Part shown: piece after piece, positions 6,324 to 11,639 of the stretch
How the letters are laid out: every line of letters starts with the position of its first letter
Position numbering within the stretch: position 1 is the stretch's first letter
Assembly: GCA_015295885.1 (NCBI GenBank)
Contig: DVEE01000254.1
Span: 1-11,639 of the forward strand
Direction: 5' to 3'
DNA from: Leptolyngbyaceae cyanobacterium M65_K2018_010
Lineage (GTDB): Bacteria; Cyanobacteriota; Cyanobacteriia; Phormidesmidales; Phormidesmidaceae
DNA: 11,639 nt
Notes under the pieces: generated by a model
Databases searched by the model: none
What the model was told of the DNA's origin: nothing
Seen by the model: only the letters and a program-made list of their open reading frames with translations
Made by a program: the position numbers and the translations under genes

Positions 6324-7130
6324 CTAGGCTAAAACCTTGGCCGGAGAGAGGGTCAGCACCTCTACACCGGTTTGAGTCACGGCTACGGTGTGTTCAAACT
6401 GGGCGGAAAGTTGTCGGTCTACGGTCAGAGCGGTCCAGCCGTCGGCCAAAATTTCCGCCTCATGGGAACCGAGGTTAATCATCGGTTCGATGGTGAAGAC
6501 CATGCCAGGGCGCAGTTTTTTGCCCTTGCCCCGCACCCCGTAATGGGGAATCTGAGGTGCGGCGTGAAAAATACGATGGACGCCATGGCCCACAAAGTCC
6601 CGCACCACGGAAAAGCCCTCGGCTTCAGCGTATTCCTGAATAGCAGCGCCAATATCACCAATGCGAGCACCGGGTTTAACCGCCCGAATCCCTCGCCACA
6701 TACATTCCTCGGTTACCTCCACCAGCCGCTGAGCGATCGGGGCCGGGGTACCGACTAGGAAGGTACGGGAGGTGTCGCCGTGGTAGCCGTCTACGATGGG
6801 GGTGACATCGATGTTGATGATGTCACCGTCTCTAAGGATCTCATCGGCCCTGGGAATACCGTGGCAGATGACCTCGTTAACACTGGTGCAGATGGACTTG
6901 GGAAAGGGCATCACCGTGCCCTCATAGCCCAGGGGCGCACTAATGGCGCCGCGCTTGCGGGTCCAGGCTTCCGCCAGGTCGTTCAGTTCCAGCGTACTGA
7001 CTCCCGGTTTAACGTAGGGTGTCAAATAATCCAAGAGTTGAGCGGCCATTTGACAGGCCTTCCGCATTTTTTCTAGCTCCCGGTTAGAGAGCAGGGTAAT
7101 GACTTCTGACGGTTGCTTTTGTTCTTCCAC
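6324..7130 (-). CDS. map: Type I methionine aminopeptidase
   Basis: Removes the initiator methionine from nascent proteins when the second residue is small, in the cytosol at the ribosome. The 268-residue protein has the full pita-bread metalloprotease set: Asp108 (NIDVT), Asp119 (HGDTS), His182 (GHGVHR), Glu215 (FTIEPM) and Glu246 (QFEHT), plus His90 (ICHG) matching the E. coli catalytic His79. It lacks the N-terminal SH3/zinc-finger extension of some type I enzymes. The only upstream start is GTG 7130, with no clear Shine-Dalgarno; a GTG without a ribosome site suggests modest translation. The 163-base gap upstream carries two palindromes (7158-7190) that may control it. It is separated from both neighbours by more than 150 bases, so it is probably its own unit. 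Cyanobacteria often have several map paralogues, and I cannot tell which this is. Confidence 0.95.
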   Translation of the reverse strand: MEEQKQPSEVITLLSNRELEKMRKACQMAAQLLDYLTPYVKPGVSTLELNDLAEAWTRKRGAISAPLGYEGTVMPFPKSICTSVNEVICHGIPRADEILRDGDIINIDVTPIVDGYHGDTSRTFLVGTPAPIAQRLVEVTEECMWRGIRAVKPGARIGDIGAAIQEYAEAEGFSVVRDFVGHGVHRIFHAAPQIPHYGVRGKGKKLRPGMVFTIEPMINLGSHEAEILADGWTALTVDRQLSAQFEHTVAVTQTGVEVLTLSPAKVLA

Positions 7131-7157
7131 GGGCTGTTGATAGGGGACTAGGAGAAA

Positions 7158-7182
7158 TTTACCAGGTTAACCCTATGGTAAA
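7158..7182. promoter_or_regulatory. Nested palindrome upstream of map (candidate operator)
   Basis: TTTACCA (7158-7164) and TGGTAAA (7176-7182) are perfect 7-base inverted arms. Between them, directly next to the left arm, is the self-complementary octamer GGTTAACC (7165-7172). The right edge of the left arm is 28 bases upstream of the map GTG. The low-GC stem argues against a terminator, so a repressor or activator site is the likelier reading. Confidence 0.45.
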
Positions 7183-7190
7183 GAATTCTT
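7181..7190. repeat. Perfect 10-bp palindrome AAGAATTCTT
   Basis: AAGAATTCTT abuts and overlaps by two bases the right arm of the nested palindrome at 7158-7182, in the map upstream region. It may extend the same regulatory site or belong to the promoter; alone it is short enough to be chance. Confidence 0.4.
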
Positions 7191-7293
7191 AGCGATTATT
7201 GCTCTTCTTCAGGCCCATGGGGGCCAACAGAGACGGGTGCGGATTGGGGAAATGGCCAATAGCCGTTGGTTGAGGTCTGGCAATAGCCACTCC

Positions 7294-8421
7294 TTAGGCA
7301 TCCCAGAGGCGGCGGCGGTGGGGGCCTTTGAGGCGATCGTGGGTATCGCGCAATAGGCTGGGAATGGGTAGGTGCTCGGGGCAACGGGGTAGACAGTCGC
7401 CGCAGTCAGTGCAGCGATGGGCTTTACGACCGGGAAACCAGTGCCCGGCATTTTCAAACATGCCGTAGCGGTATTGTCCATAGGCTTGCATATCAAAGGC
7501 CAGGGTCAAGTTCCGCAGTCGCAACACCTCGGGAATATGAATTTCCTCTGGGCAGGGCAGGCACTGATAGCATTGGCGGCATTGATCGGGACCTAGAGTA
7601 GCCGTCTGGTGAGCTTCCAGACGGGCCAGGGCAGCGGCTTCTGGGGGGGTCAGGGGCTGGGTTTGGTGGCCTAGGTCGACCAGGAACTCTAATTCCTCGG
7701 GATGGGCGGGGCCGGTGCTCAGGGTGGTAATGGCTGGGTTGCTGAGCAGCCAGCGGTAGGTCAAGGCTAGAGGCTCGAAGGGCTGGCAGAGCTGCCGCAG
7801 TTGGTCTGGGGGAGTGTAGAGCATACCCCCCTTATCCCCTGGGGAAATGATGAATAGACCCAGATCCAGCTGGCGAGCCAGGTTGAGGGCGGCGGCCTGG
7901 CGCTGGAAGAAAAAGTAGTAGTGCAGGTTCACAAAGGCAAACAGGTCGGTGGCGATCGCGGCTTCGACCACCTCCCGAAAACCGTGGGTGGAAAAGCCGA
8001 CATGGCCAATCCGGCCCTGTTCCTGGGCCTGCCTGACGGCGGCCATACAGCCCTGGGGCTGCTGCACCCAGGCCAAATGGTCCCAGGTGTTCAGGCCGTG
8101 GATGGCCAAACAATCAATCCGATCCACCTGGAGGCGGTCCAGGGAATCGTCGATGTGTCGGGCCATGGTCTCCTGGTCAGGCTGGGGGGGAATCTTGGTG
8201 GTAATCACCAGCCCCTCGGGCCGACCGTTGTCCTTCAACCATTGCCCTAACCAGCGCTCGCTGGTGCCATAGCCACGGGCGGTTTCGATGTGGTTAAGGC
8301 CCAGGTCCAGGGCTCGCCTCAGGGTAGCCTCAAACACCGGTTGAGCGGCCAGGCAGCGCATCATCCCTAAGGAAAAGACTGACAGGTGCAACTCCGTGCG
8401 CCCAAACCGTCTAAAGTGCAT
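7294..8421 (-). CDS. Aldo/keto reductase with C-terminal 2x[4Fe-4S] ferredoxin-like region
   Basis: A 375-residue protein: an aldo/keto reductase TIM barrel (about 1-265) followed by a cysteine-rich tail. The barrel keeps Tyr51 (ARGYGTSE), Lys76 (ITTKI) and His108 (AIHGL) of the AKR catalytic tetrad, but the usual Asp is Glu46 (HIETARGYG). The tail has two four-cysteine groups, C281/C284/C287/C290 (CRQCYQCLPCP) and C337/C340/C343/C347 (CTDCGDCLPRCP), fitting two [4Fe-4S] clusters. This suggests electrons reach the barrel from ferredoxin or another carrier rather than only from NADPH. Such fusions are widespread in bacteria, archaea and cyanobacteria, with physiological substrates mostly unknown. 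Start ATG 8421 has AGG 7 bases upstream. It is 88 bases downstream of the DUF151 gene, so co-transcription is possible. Confidence 0.9.
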   Translation of the reverse strand: MHFRRFGRTELHLSVFSLGMMRCLAAQPVFEATLRRALDLGLNHIETARGYGTSERWLGQWLKDNGRPEGLVITTKIPPQPDQETMARHIDDSLDRLQVDRIDCLAIHGLNTWDHLAWVQQPQGCMAAVRQAQEQGRIGHVGFSTHGFREVVEAAIATDLFAFVNLHYYFFFQRQAAALNLARQLDLGLFIISPGDKGGMLYTPPDQLRQLCQPFEPLALTYRWLLSNPAITTLSTGPAHPEELEFLVDLGHQTQPLTPPEAAALARLEAHQTATLGPDQCRQCYQCLPCPEEIHIPEVLRLRNLTLAFDMQAYGQYRYGMFENAGHWFPGRKAHRCTDCGDCLPRCPEHLPIPSLLRDTHDRLKGPHRRRLWDA

Positions 8422-8509
8422 GGTCCAACCTAAAAGGGATGGGGCTCAGTCCCCGTGGTATGAGCAACATCGAGTTCCACAGGATGGTGACCCAGGGCAC
8501 GACCCCGGG

Positions 8510-9028
8510 TTAGCTCTCAAAGGTATCGTTGCTGGTGGAAGGGCGCCCCCCGCGTTGGATAAAGTCAGAGGGACTGAGATTTTCTAAAAACTCCTGGAAG
8601 GCTTGTTTTTCAGCTTCGTCGGCGTCCCGATCGACGGGCATAGAGGCTTCCGCCACCACTTCCTCCATCACCCAAATGGGGGCATCCAGGCGCAGGGCAA
8701 TGGCGATCGCGTCACTGGGGCGGGCATCCAACTCTCGCCGGGTATCTCCCTTCGCCAGTGTGAGCAGGGCGTAGAAGGTGTTATCCCGCAGAGCGTGGAT
8801 CACCACCCGCTCTAGGGTCATTTCCCAATCTTCCAGCAGATTCACGAACAGGTCGTGGGTCAGGGGGCGAGGGGAAACCTGATTTTCTAAAGCCCCAATA
8901 ATAGAACCGGCCTGTTCACGACTAATGTAAATGGGAAGCTGACGCCGGTCGGTGGTATCTCGCAGCAGTATGACCGGACTGCGCGATACCGCGTCAAGAG
9001 CAATGCCGGCGACTTTCATTTCAATCAT
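8510..9028 (-). CDS. Bifunctional nuclease (BFN/DUF151) family protein
   Basis: A 172-residue protein with the BFN (DUF151) domain at about 1-130. Recognisable stretches are MIEMKVAGIALDAVSRSPVI at the N-terminus (20 residues), LPIYISREQAGSIIGALE, TLERVVIHALRDNTFYALL and the signature DARPSDAIAIALRLDAPIWV (101-120). A Glu/Asp-rich UVR-like tail follows (134-150, EAEKQAFQEFLENL) and a short polar end. Plant and other members have been reported with DNase and RNase activity, but the role in cyanobacteria is not known. The start at ATG 9028 has GAGG 8 bases upstream, the best ribosome site among the long genes here; a second ATG at 9019 would drop three residues. It is divergent from ribE and followed by the aldo/keto reductase gene. 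Confidence 0.93.
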   Translation of the reverse strand: MIEMKVAGIALDAVSRSPVILLRDTTDRRQLPIYISREQAGSIIGALENQVSPRPLTHDLFVNLLEDWEMTLERVVIHALRDNTFYALLTLAKGDTRRELDARPSDAIAIALRLDAPIWVMEEVVAEASMPVDRDADEAEKQAFQEFLENLSPSDFIQRGGRPSTSNDTFES

Positions 9029-9404
9029 TGGCTTAGCCTCTTGGACCCATGAACTAGAAGGATTGAGCCTGCCTATGTAAGCTTATCGACTAACGGATTT
9101 AGAAGACCTATCCCACAGCAAAATTTTATGGATATCTCAGTATGCCCTGATCACGACCTCCATGGGCAGGGCCAAAGCGGAGATTTTGGTTCAGCCAGTG
9201 GGCTGCCTGGCTCCCCCCGGCTGATTGGTAACGCCCTAGGCGATGGACAGGCCGTTTACACTAGGAGCAGGCTTTCCCCCGCCTGGTAGAGCCCCTGGAG
9301 ACCGCCTTTGGCCCCACCTGCGGATGCCGCCCATTCAACCCTGGCCATCCTGACTGCTTGCCCTAACGATCGATGGCATTTAACCAACCTGGAAGCCCCC
9401 CACC
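9029..9404. other. 376-base divergent intergenic region, DUF151 gene/ribE
   Basis: Must hold the promoters of both flanking genes. I find no ORF with a usable start, no tRNA, and none of the conserved blocks of the FMN (RFN) riboswitch that often precedes riboflavin genes in other bacteria. Pairing elements on the + strand are GCCCTG/CAGGGC (9144-9149 and 9167-9172), AGCCAG/CTGGCT (9193-9198 and 9207-9212), CAGCC/GGCTG (9192-9196 and 9201-9205, an alternative to the previous stem) and CAGGC/GCCTG (9268-9272 and 9281-9285). I could not pick out a clear -35/-10 pair for either gene. Confidence 0.55.
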
Positions 9405-10079
9405 ATGTTCACCGGCTTAATTCAGTCCCTGGGTCATCTTTTCCACCGCGGCAACGGAGAACTCCACATTCGCTACCCGGACTCCGTTCATCCTCTCCTG
9501 GCAGATTTGGAGCTGGGGGATAGCATTGCCGTCGATGGCATCTGCTTGACGGTGGAAGCTATCACGGCCCAGGGATTTAGGGCCGATGTTTCCCCGGAAA
9601 CCCTGGCCCGCACCACCCTGGGCGAATTGCCGGAGGGTAGCTGGGTCAATTTGGAGTCTTCCCTGCGGGCGGGGGGCAAAATTGGCGGTCACTTTGTTAC
9701 CGGCCACATTGATGGTCGTGGCCTATTGGCCAAAGCCCAACCGACCGACAATGCCTGGGAACTCAGCTTTACGGTGCCCGATCCCCGGGTGGCTCGTTAC
9801 CTGGTCCCCAAGGGCAGCATCGCGGTGAATGGGATTAGCCTCACCGTAGCCGATTGCAGTCCCAGGGGGGACTGGTTTTCGGTGGCGGTGATCCCCGTGA
9901 CCTACCGGGAAACTACCCTGCAGTACCTACAACCGGGACAGCCAGTCAACCTGGAAGGCGACCTGCTCGGCAAGTATGTGGAAAAGTTCCTCCAGGGGAG
10001 GCGAGACGACTCGGTCGGGTCAGCCTTGGAAACCACCCTATCCCTGGAGTTTTTGACTGAGCACGGCTACTCGTTGTAG
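9405..10079 (+). CDS. ribE: Riboflavin synthase, alpha chain type
   Basis: Catalyses the last step of riboflavin synthesis, dismutation of two 6,7-dimethyl-8-ribityllumazine molecules, as a cytosolic homotrimer. The 224 residues show the diagnostic MFTGLI start and the two lumazine-binding repeats: repeat 1 with GDSIAVDGICLTV (38-50, with Cys47), repeat 2 with GSIAVNGISLTV (137-148). Between them is GGHFVTGHIDG (94-104), and the C-terminal trimerisation helix includes NLEGDLLGKYVEKFL (182-196). Where bacterial enzymes usually read IPHT, this one reads IPVT (163-166). Start ATG 9405 has GGAAG 9 bases upstream. It stands alone on the + strand with no other rib gene nearby, as is common in cyanobacteria, where rib genes are scattered. 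Confidence 0.96.
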   Translation: MFTGLIQSLGHLFHRGNGELHIRYPDSVHPLLADLELGDSIAVDGICLTVEAITAQGFRADVSPETLARTTLGELPEGSWVNLESSLRAGGKIGGHFVTGHIDGRGLLAKAQPTDNAWELSFTVPDPRVARYLVPKGSIAVNGISLTVADCSPRGDWFSVAVIPVTYRETTLQYLQPGQPVNLEGDLLGKYVEKFLQGRRDDSVGSALETTLSLEFLTEHGYSL

Positions 10080-10102
10080 CGGCGAACTAACATGGCCGCG
10101 AT

Positions 10103-11341
10103 CTAGCTGTAGTGGCGATCCAAACGCAGCAGGGTTTCCAGCAACACATTGGCCCCCTGGGTGCACTCCTCCGGCGTGGTATATTCCACCTCAGAATGGC
10201 TCCAGCCGCCTTCGCTGGGCACAAAAATCATCCCCATATCGGTGAAGCGGCCCATTTCCAGGGCGTCGTGGCCCGCTCGGCTGGGCATGGACATGGAACT
10301 CAACCCCAGGCCGGCACTAACCTCGGCAATGGTGGCCTGAATGTGGGGAGCCGCCGGGCTAGGGGCTACATTTAGTTGGGGCACCAGCTCGATGTGAGTA
10401 TGGGTGGCCTCGGCGATCGCAGCCATTTCCGCCCTAAGGTTGCCGACCAGGTCATCAATAACAGCCTGATCCAGGTCGCGGACATCCAGACTGGCCTCTA
10501 CCCGCCCCGGCACAATATTGGCAGCGTTGGGAGAAACCTGCAAAGCCCCAACCGTAGCCACGCGATCGCCGGGAGGTTGGGTGGCCAAACGATTGACCGC
10601 CAGCACCACCCGGGCGGCCGCCACCAGAGCATCCTGGCGTTGATCCATGGGAGTGGTACCGGCATGGTTGGGGCGACCGGTAATGTCGATGCGGTAGCGC
10701 TGCATCCCCACTACCCCCTGAACCACTCCGATTTGCCGACCGGCGGTTTCCAGCACACCACCCTGCTCCACATGGAGTTCCACAAAGGCACAAATATCTT
10801 GTCGGGTGCGACGGGCCTGGGCCAACTGGAGCCAGTTGCCGCCCACCTGGTTAACGCATTCATCCATGGGGCGACCATCCTTGCGGTGGTAGTCCGCCGC
10901 ATTGAGGGATGCGGTTCCCGCCATGGCGCGGCTACCGATCATGGTGTCTTCTTCATCGGCAAACACGATAACTTCCAGGGGATGGTTGAGAGTGACTCCC
11001 TTTTCTTGCAGGGTACGGACCACCTCGAGCCCGGCTAAAACCCCCAAGTTGCCGTCAAATTTTCCCCCACAGGGTACCGTATCAATGTGGGATCCGGTGG
11101 CCAGGGCTGGCAGCTTCAGCTTCCCTGGCAAACGGCCAATCATGTTGCCCGCGGTGTCGATGCGCACCTCCAGGCCCGCCTCGACCATCCAGCGCCGCAC
11201 CAACTCCCGACCTTGGAGATCCTCGGCACTAAAGGCCAGCCGGCAAATGCCACCGTTGGCAAGCTGCCCAATTTGAGCGAGGTCATCAATGCTCTGGTTG
11301 AGGCGCTTGCCATTGACATAGAGGGTTTGCAGCAGGGTCAT
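10103..11341 (-). CDS. M20-type amidohydrolase: allantoate/N-carbamoyl-L-amino acid/ureidopropionate hydrolase
   Basis: A 412-residue dimetal amidase of the hydantoinase/carbamoylase family, which releases ammonia and CO2 from ureido or carbamoyl substrates in purine, pyrimidine or hydantoin catabolism. Metal ligands are visible: His85 (GSHIDTV), Asp96 (GKFDGNLG), Glu130/Glu131 (FADEED), His190 (ELHVEQG) and His382 (WSHSE). The dimerisation/lid domain carries GRPNHAGTTPMD (222-233) and the end has SRAGHDALEM (354-363). I chose ATG 11341 (MTLLQTLYVNGKRL), which gives the usual family length. The open frame extends 44 codons further to 11473, but that stretch holds promoter-like sequence and reads unlike the family. 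The Shine-Dalgarno is weak. The exact substrate cannot be decided by eye, and no urease, allantoinase or hydantoinase gene lies in the window. Confidence 0.9.
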   Translation of the reverse strand: MTLLQTLYVNGKRLNQSIDDLAQIGQLANGGICRLAFSAEDLQGRELVRRWMVEAGLEVRIDTAGNMIGRLPGKLKLPALATGSHIDTVPCGGKFDGNLGVLAGLEVVRTLQEKGVTLNHPLEVIVFADEEDTMIGSRAMAGTASLNAADYHRKDGRPMDECVNQVGGNWLQLAQARRTRQDICAFVELHVEQGGVLETAGRQIGVVQGVVGMQRYRIDITGRPNHAGTTPMDQRQDALVAAARVVLAVNRLATQPPGDRVATVGALQVSPNAANIVPGRVEASLDVRDLDQAVIDDLVGNLRAEMAAIAEATHTHIELVPQLNVAPSPAAPHIQATIAEVSAGLGLSSMSMPSRAGHDALEMGRFTDMGMIFVPSEGGWSHSEVEYTTPEECTQGANVLLETLLRLDRHYS

Positions 11342-11406
11342 GGGGCTAAATCTTGAGGGGTGAAATTTTAAAGAAATCTTAACAGAGCAGAGGGCTCCTT
11401 GGCCCC

Positions 11407-11430
11407 TTGTATACAGTCTATTGTATGCAG
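11407..11430. promoter_or_regulatory. Repeated TTGTATRCAG element before the amidohydrolase
   Basis: TTGTATACAG (11407-11416) and TTGTATGCAG (11421-11430) are direct repeats 14 bases apart, differing at one base. The first contains the perfect palindrome TGTATACA. They lie 66-89 bases before the ATG at 11341 and overlap the possible -10 box. FCD-type GntR regulators often bind TTGTATACAA-like sites, so a substrate-responsive repressor is a reasonable guess; no regulator gene is in the window. Confidence 0.5.
11420..11425 (-). promoter_or_regulatory. Possible -10 box of the amidohydrolase gene
   Basis: Minus strand TACAAT is a 5-of-6 match to TATAAT, about 80 bases before the start codon. I see no good -35, which would fit an activator-dependent promoter or mean that the match is part of the repeat element only. 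Confidence 0.35.
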
Positions 11431-11519
11431 AAGGAAGGCGTAGATCTAGTGGAGTGCTCCTAGTTCCACCCAAGTTTGTGTGAGTAAGCTTGAGGGATAG
11501 CGCTCAGGAGGCCAAGGCT

Positions 11520-11612
11520 ATGGCCAAGCAACGACGGAAGCATGGAACCGCTGGTGACCTGTCAGGTGCCAATTACCTTGGCAGGCGACGACAACTACTT
11601 GTCCGATGTTAA
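11520..11612 (+). CDS. Possible 30-codon small ORF or leader peptide at the right edge
   Basis: ATG 11520 opens a 30-codon frame beginning MAKQRRKHGTAG and ending LLVRC at TAA 11610. A full AGGAGG Shine-Dalgarno at 11506-11511 is 8 bases upstream, the strongest ribosome site in the window. The peptide would be very basic. A second overlapping frame, ATG 11542 to TGA 11619, encodes 25 residues beginning MEPLVTCQVP. I recognise neither. The perfect hairpin TGCCAA/TTGGCA (11567-11583) lies within both. It may be a small protein, a leader peptide for a gene beyond the edge, or chance. Confidence 0.3.
   Translation: MAKQRRKHGTAGDLSGANYLGRRRQLLVRC
11567..11583 (+). repeat. Perfect 6-bp hairpin near the right edge
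   Basis: TGCCAA (11567-11572) and TTGGCA (11578-11583) pair perfectly around a TTACC loop. Other short stems are nearby: GGCCA/TGGCC (11510-11514 and 11521-11525, the second partly overlapping the small ORF start) and ACCT/AGGT (11557-11560 and 11564-11567). The clustering suggests a structured 5' leader for a gene beyond the window. Confidence 0.4.
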
Positions 11613-11639
11613 GGGGTGACCACAAGAAAGTACACACAC

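Noticed and set aside
7196..7496. Minus-strand frames of 62 and 95 codons downstream of and overlapping the aldo/keto reductase
   Set aside because: Pro/Ala-rich low-complexity frames overlapping the Fe-S tail coding region in another phase; no start signal.
9029..9404. FMN riboswitch upstream of ribE
   Set aside because: I looked for the conserved RFN blocks in order and found none, only unrelated short stems.
10376..11038. 220-codon open frame on + opposite the amidohydrolase
   Set aside because: It lies wholly antisense to a gene with clear family motifs, has His/Gly/Asn-rich low-identity sequence typical of GC-rich shadow frames, and has no ribosome site.
11342..11473. 44-codon N-terminal extension of the amidohydrolase frame
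   Set aside because: Family proteins begin close to the MTLLQTLYVNG start; the extension contains the TTGTATRCAG repeats and a -10-like box, so it is taken as the upstream region.
11474..11639. Known riboswitch classes (TPP, cobalamin, ydaO, glycine) at the right edge
   Set aside because: None of the conserved core sequences I can recall appears in order; the region is only generically structured.

Overview
The window looks like a piece of a cyanobacterial chromosome, probably from a moderately GC-rich filamentous or Leptolyngbya/Synechococcales-like lineage. The signs are eight perfect HIP1 octamers (GCGATCGC) in 11.6 kb, a single-domain response regulator of a type I associate with cyanobacteria, a DUF2103 protein next to clpS, and a GyrA paralogue of the kind that begins MA(D/E)QLNLL. 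All complete genes except two are on the minus strand. I see no rRNA, tRNA, CRISPR array, insertion sequence or prophage gene.

Layout, left to right. 1-1168 (-): N-terminal 389 codons of a DNA gyrase/topoisomerase IV A subunit, cut by the window edge. 1442-1837 (+): orphan receiver-only response regulator. 1838-2236: 399-base convergent gap with hairpins and a short tandem repeat but no convincing gene. 2237-4054 (-): compact cluster clpS, DUF2103 protein, trm1 (N-degron adaptor, unknown small protein, tRNA guanine-26 dimethyltransferase); the last two are 2 bases apart. 4274-6148 (-): coiled-coil protein fused to a ten-helix EamA/DMT transporter. 6324-7130 (-): type I methionine aminopeptidase. 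7294-8421 (-): aldo/keto reductase with a C-terminal two-cluster ferredoxin-like region. 8510-9028 (-): bifunctional nuclease family (DUF151) protein. 9405-10079 (+): riboflavin synthase, divergent from the DUF151 gene across 376 bases. 10103-11341 (-): M20-type allantoate/N-carbamoyl amino acid amidohydrolase. 11342-11639: its promoter region, with a repeated TTGTATRCAG element, and at the edge a very small + strand ORF with a strong Shine-Dalgarno in hairpin-rich sequence.

Most genes are housekeeping: DNA topology, tRNA modification, N-terminal methionine removal, N-degron proteolysis, riboflavin synthesis and ureide/carbamoyl nitrogen salvage. map and clpS both act on protein N-termini, but they are separated by the transporter gene and nothing in the sequence links them. 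I found no convincing undescribed multi-gene system. The items most worth a second look are the coiled-coil/EamA fusion, the nested palindromes before map, the repeated element before the amidohydrolase, and the possible small ORF or structured leader at the right edge.
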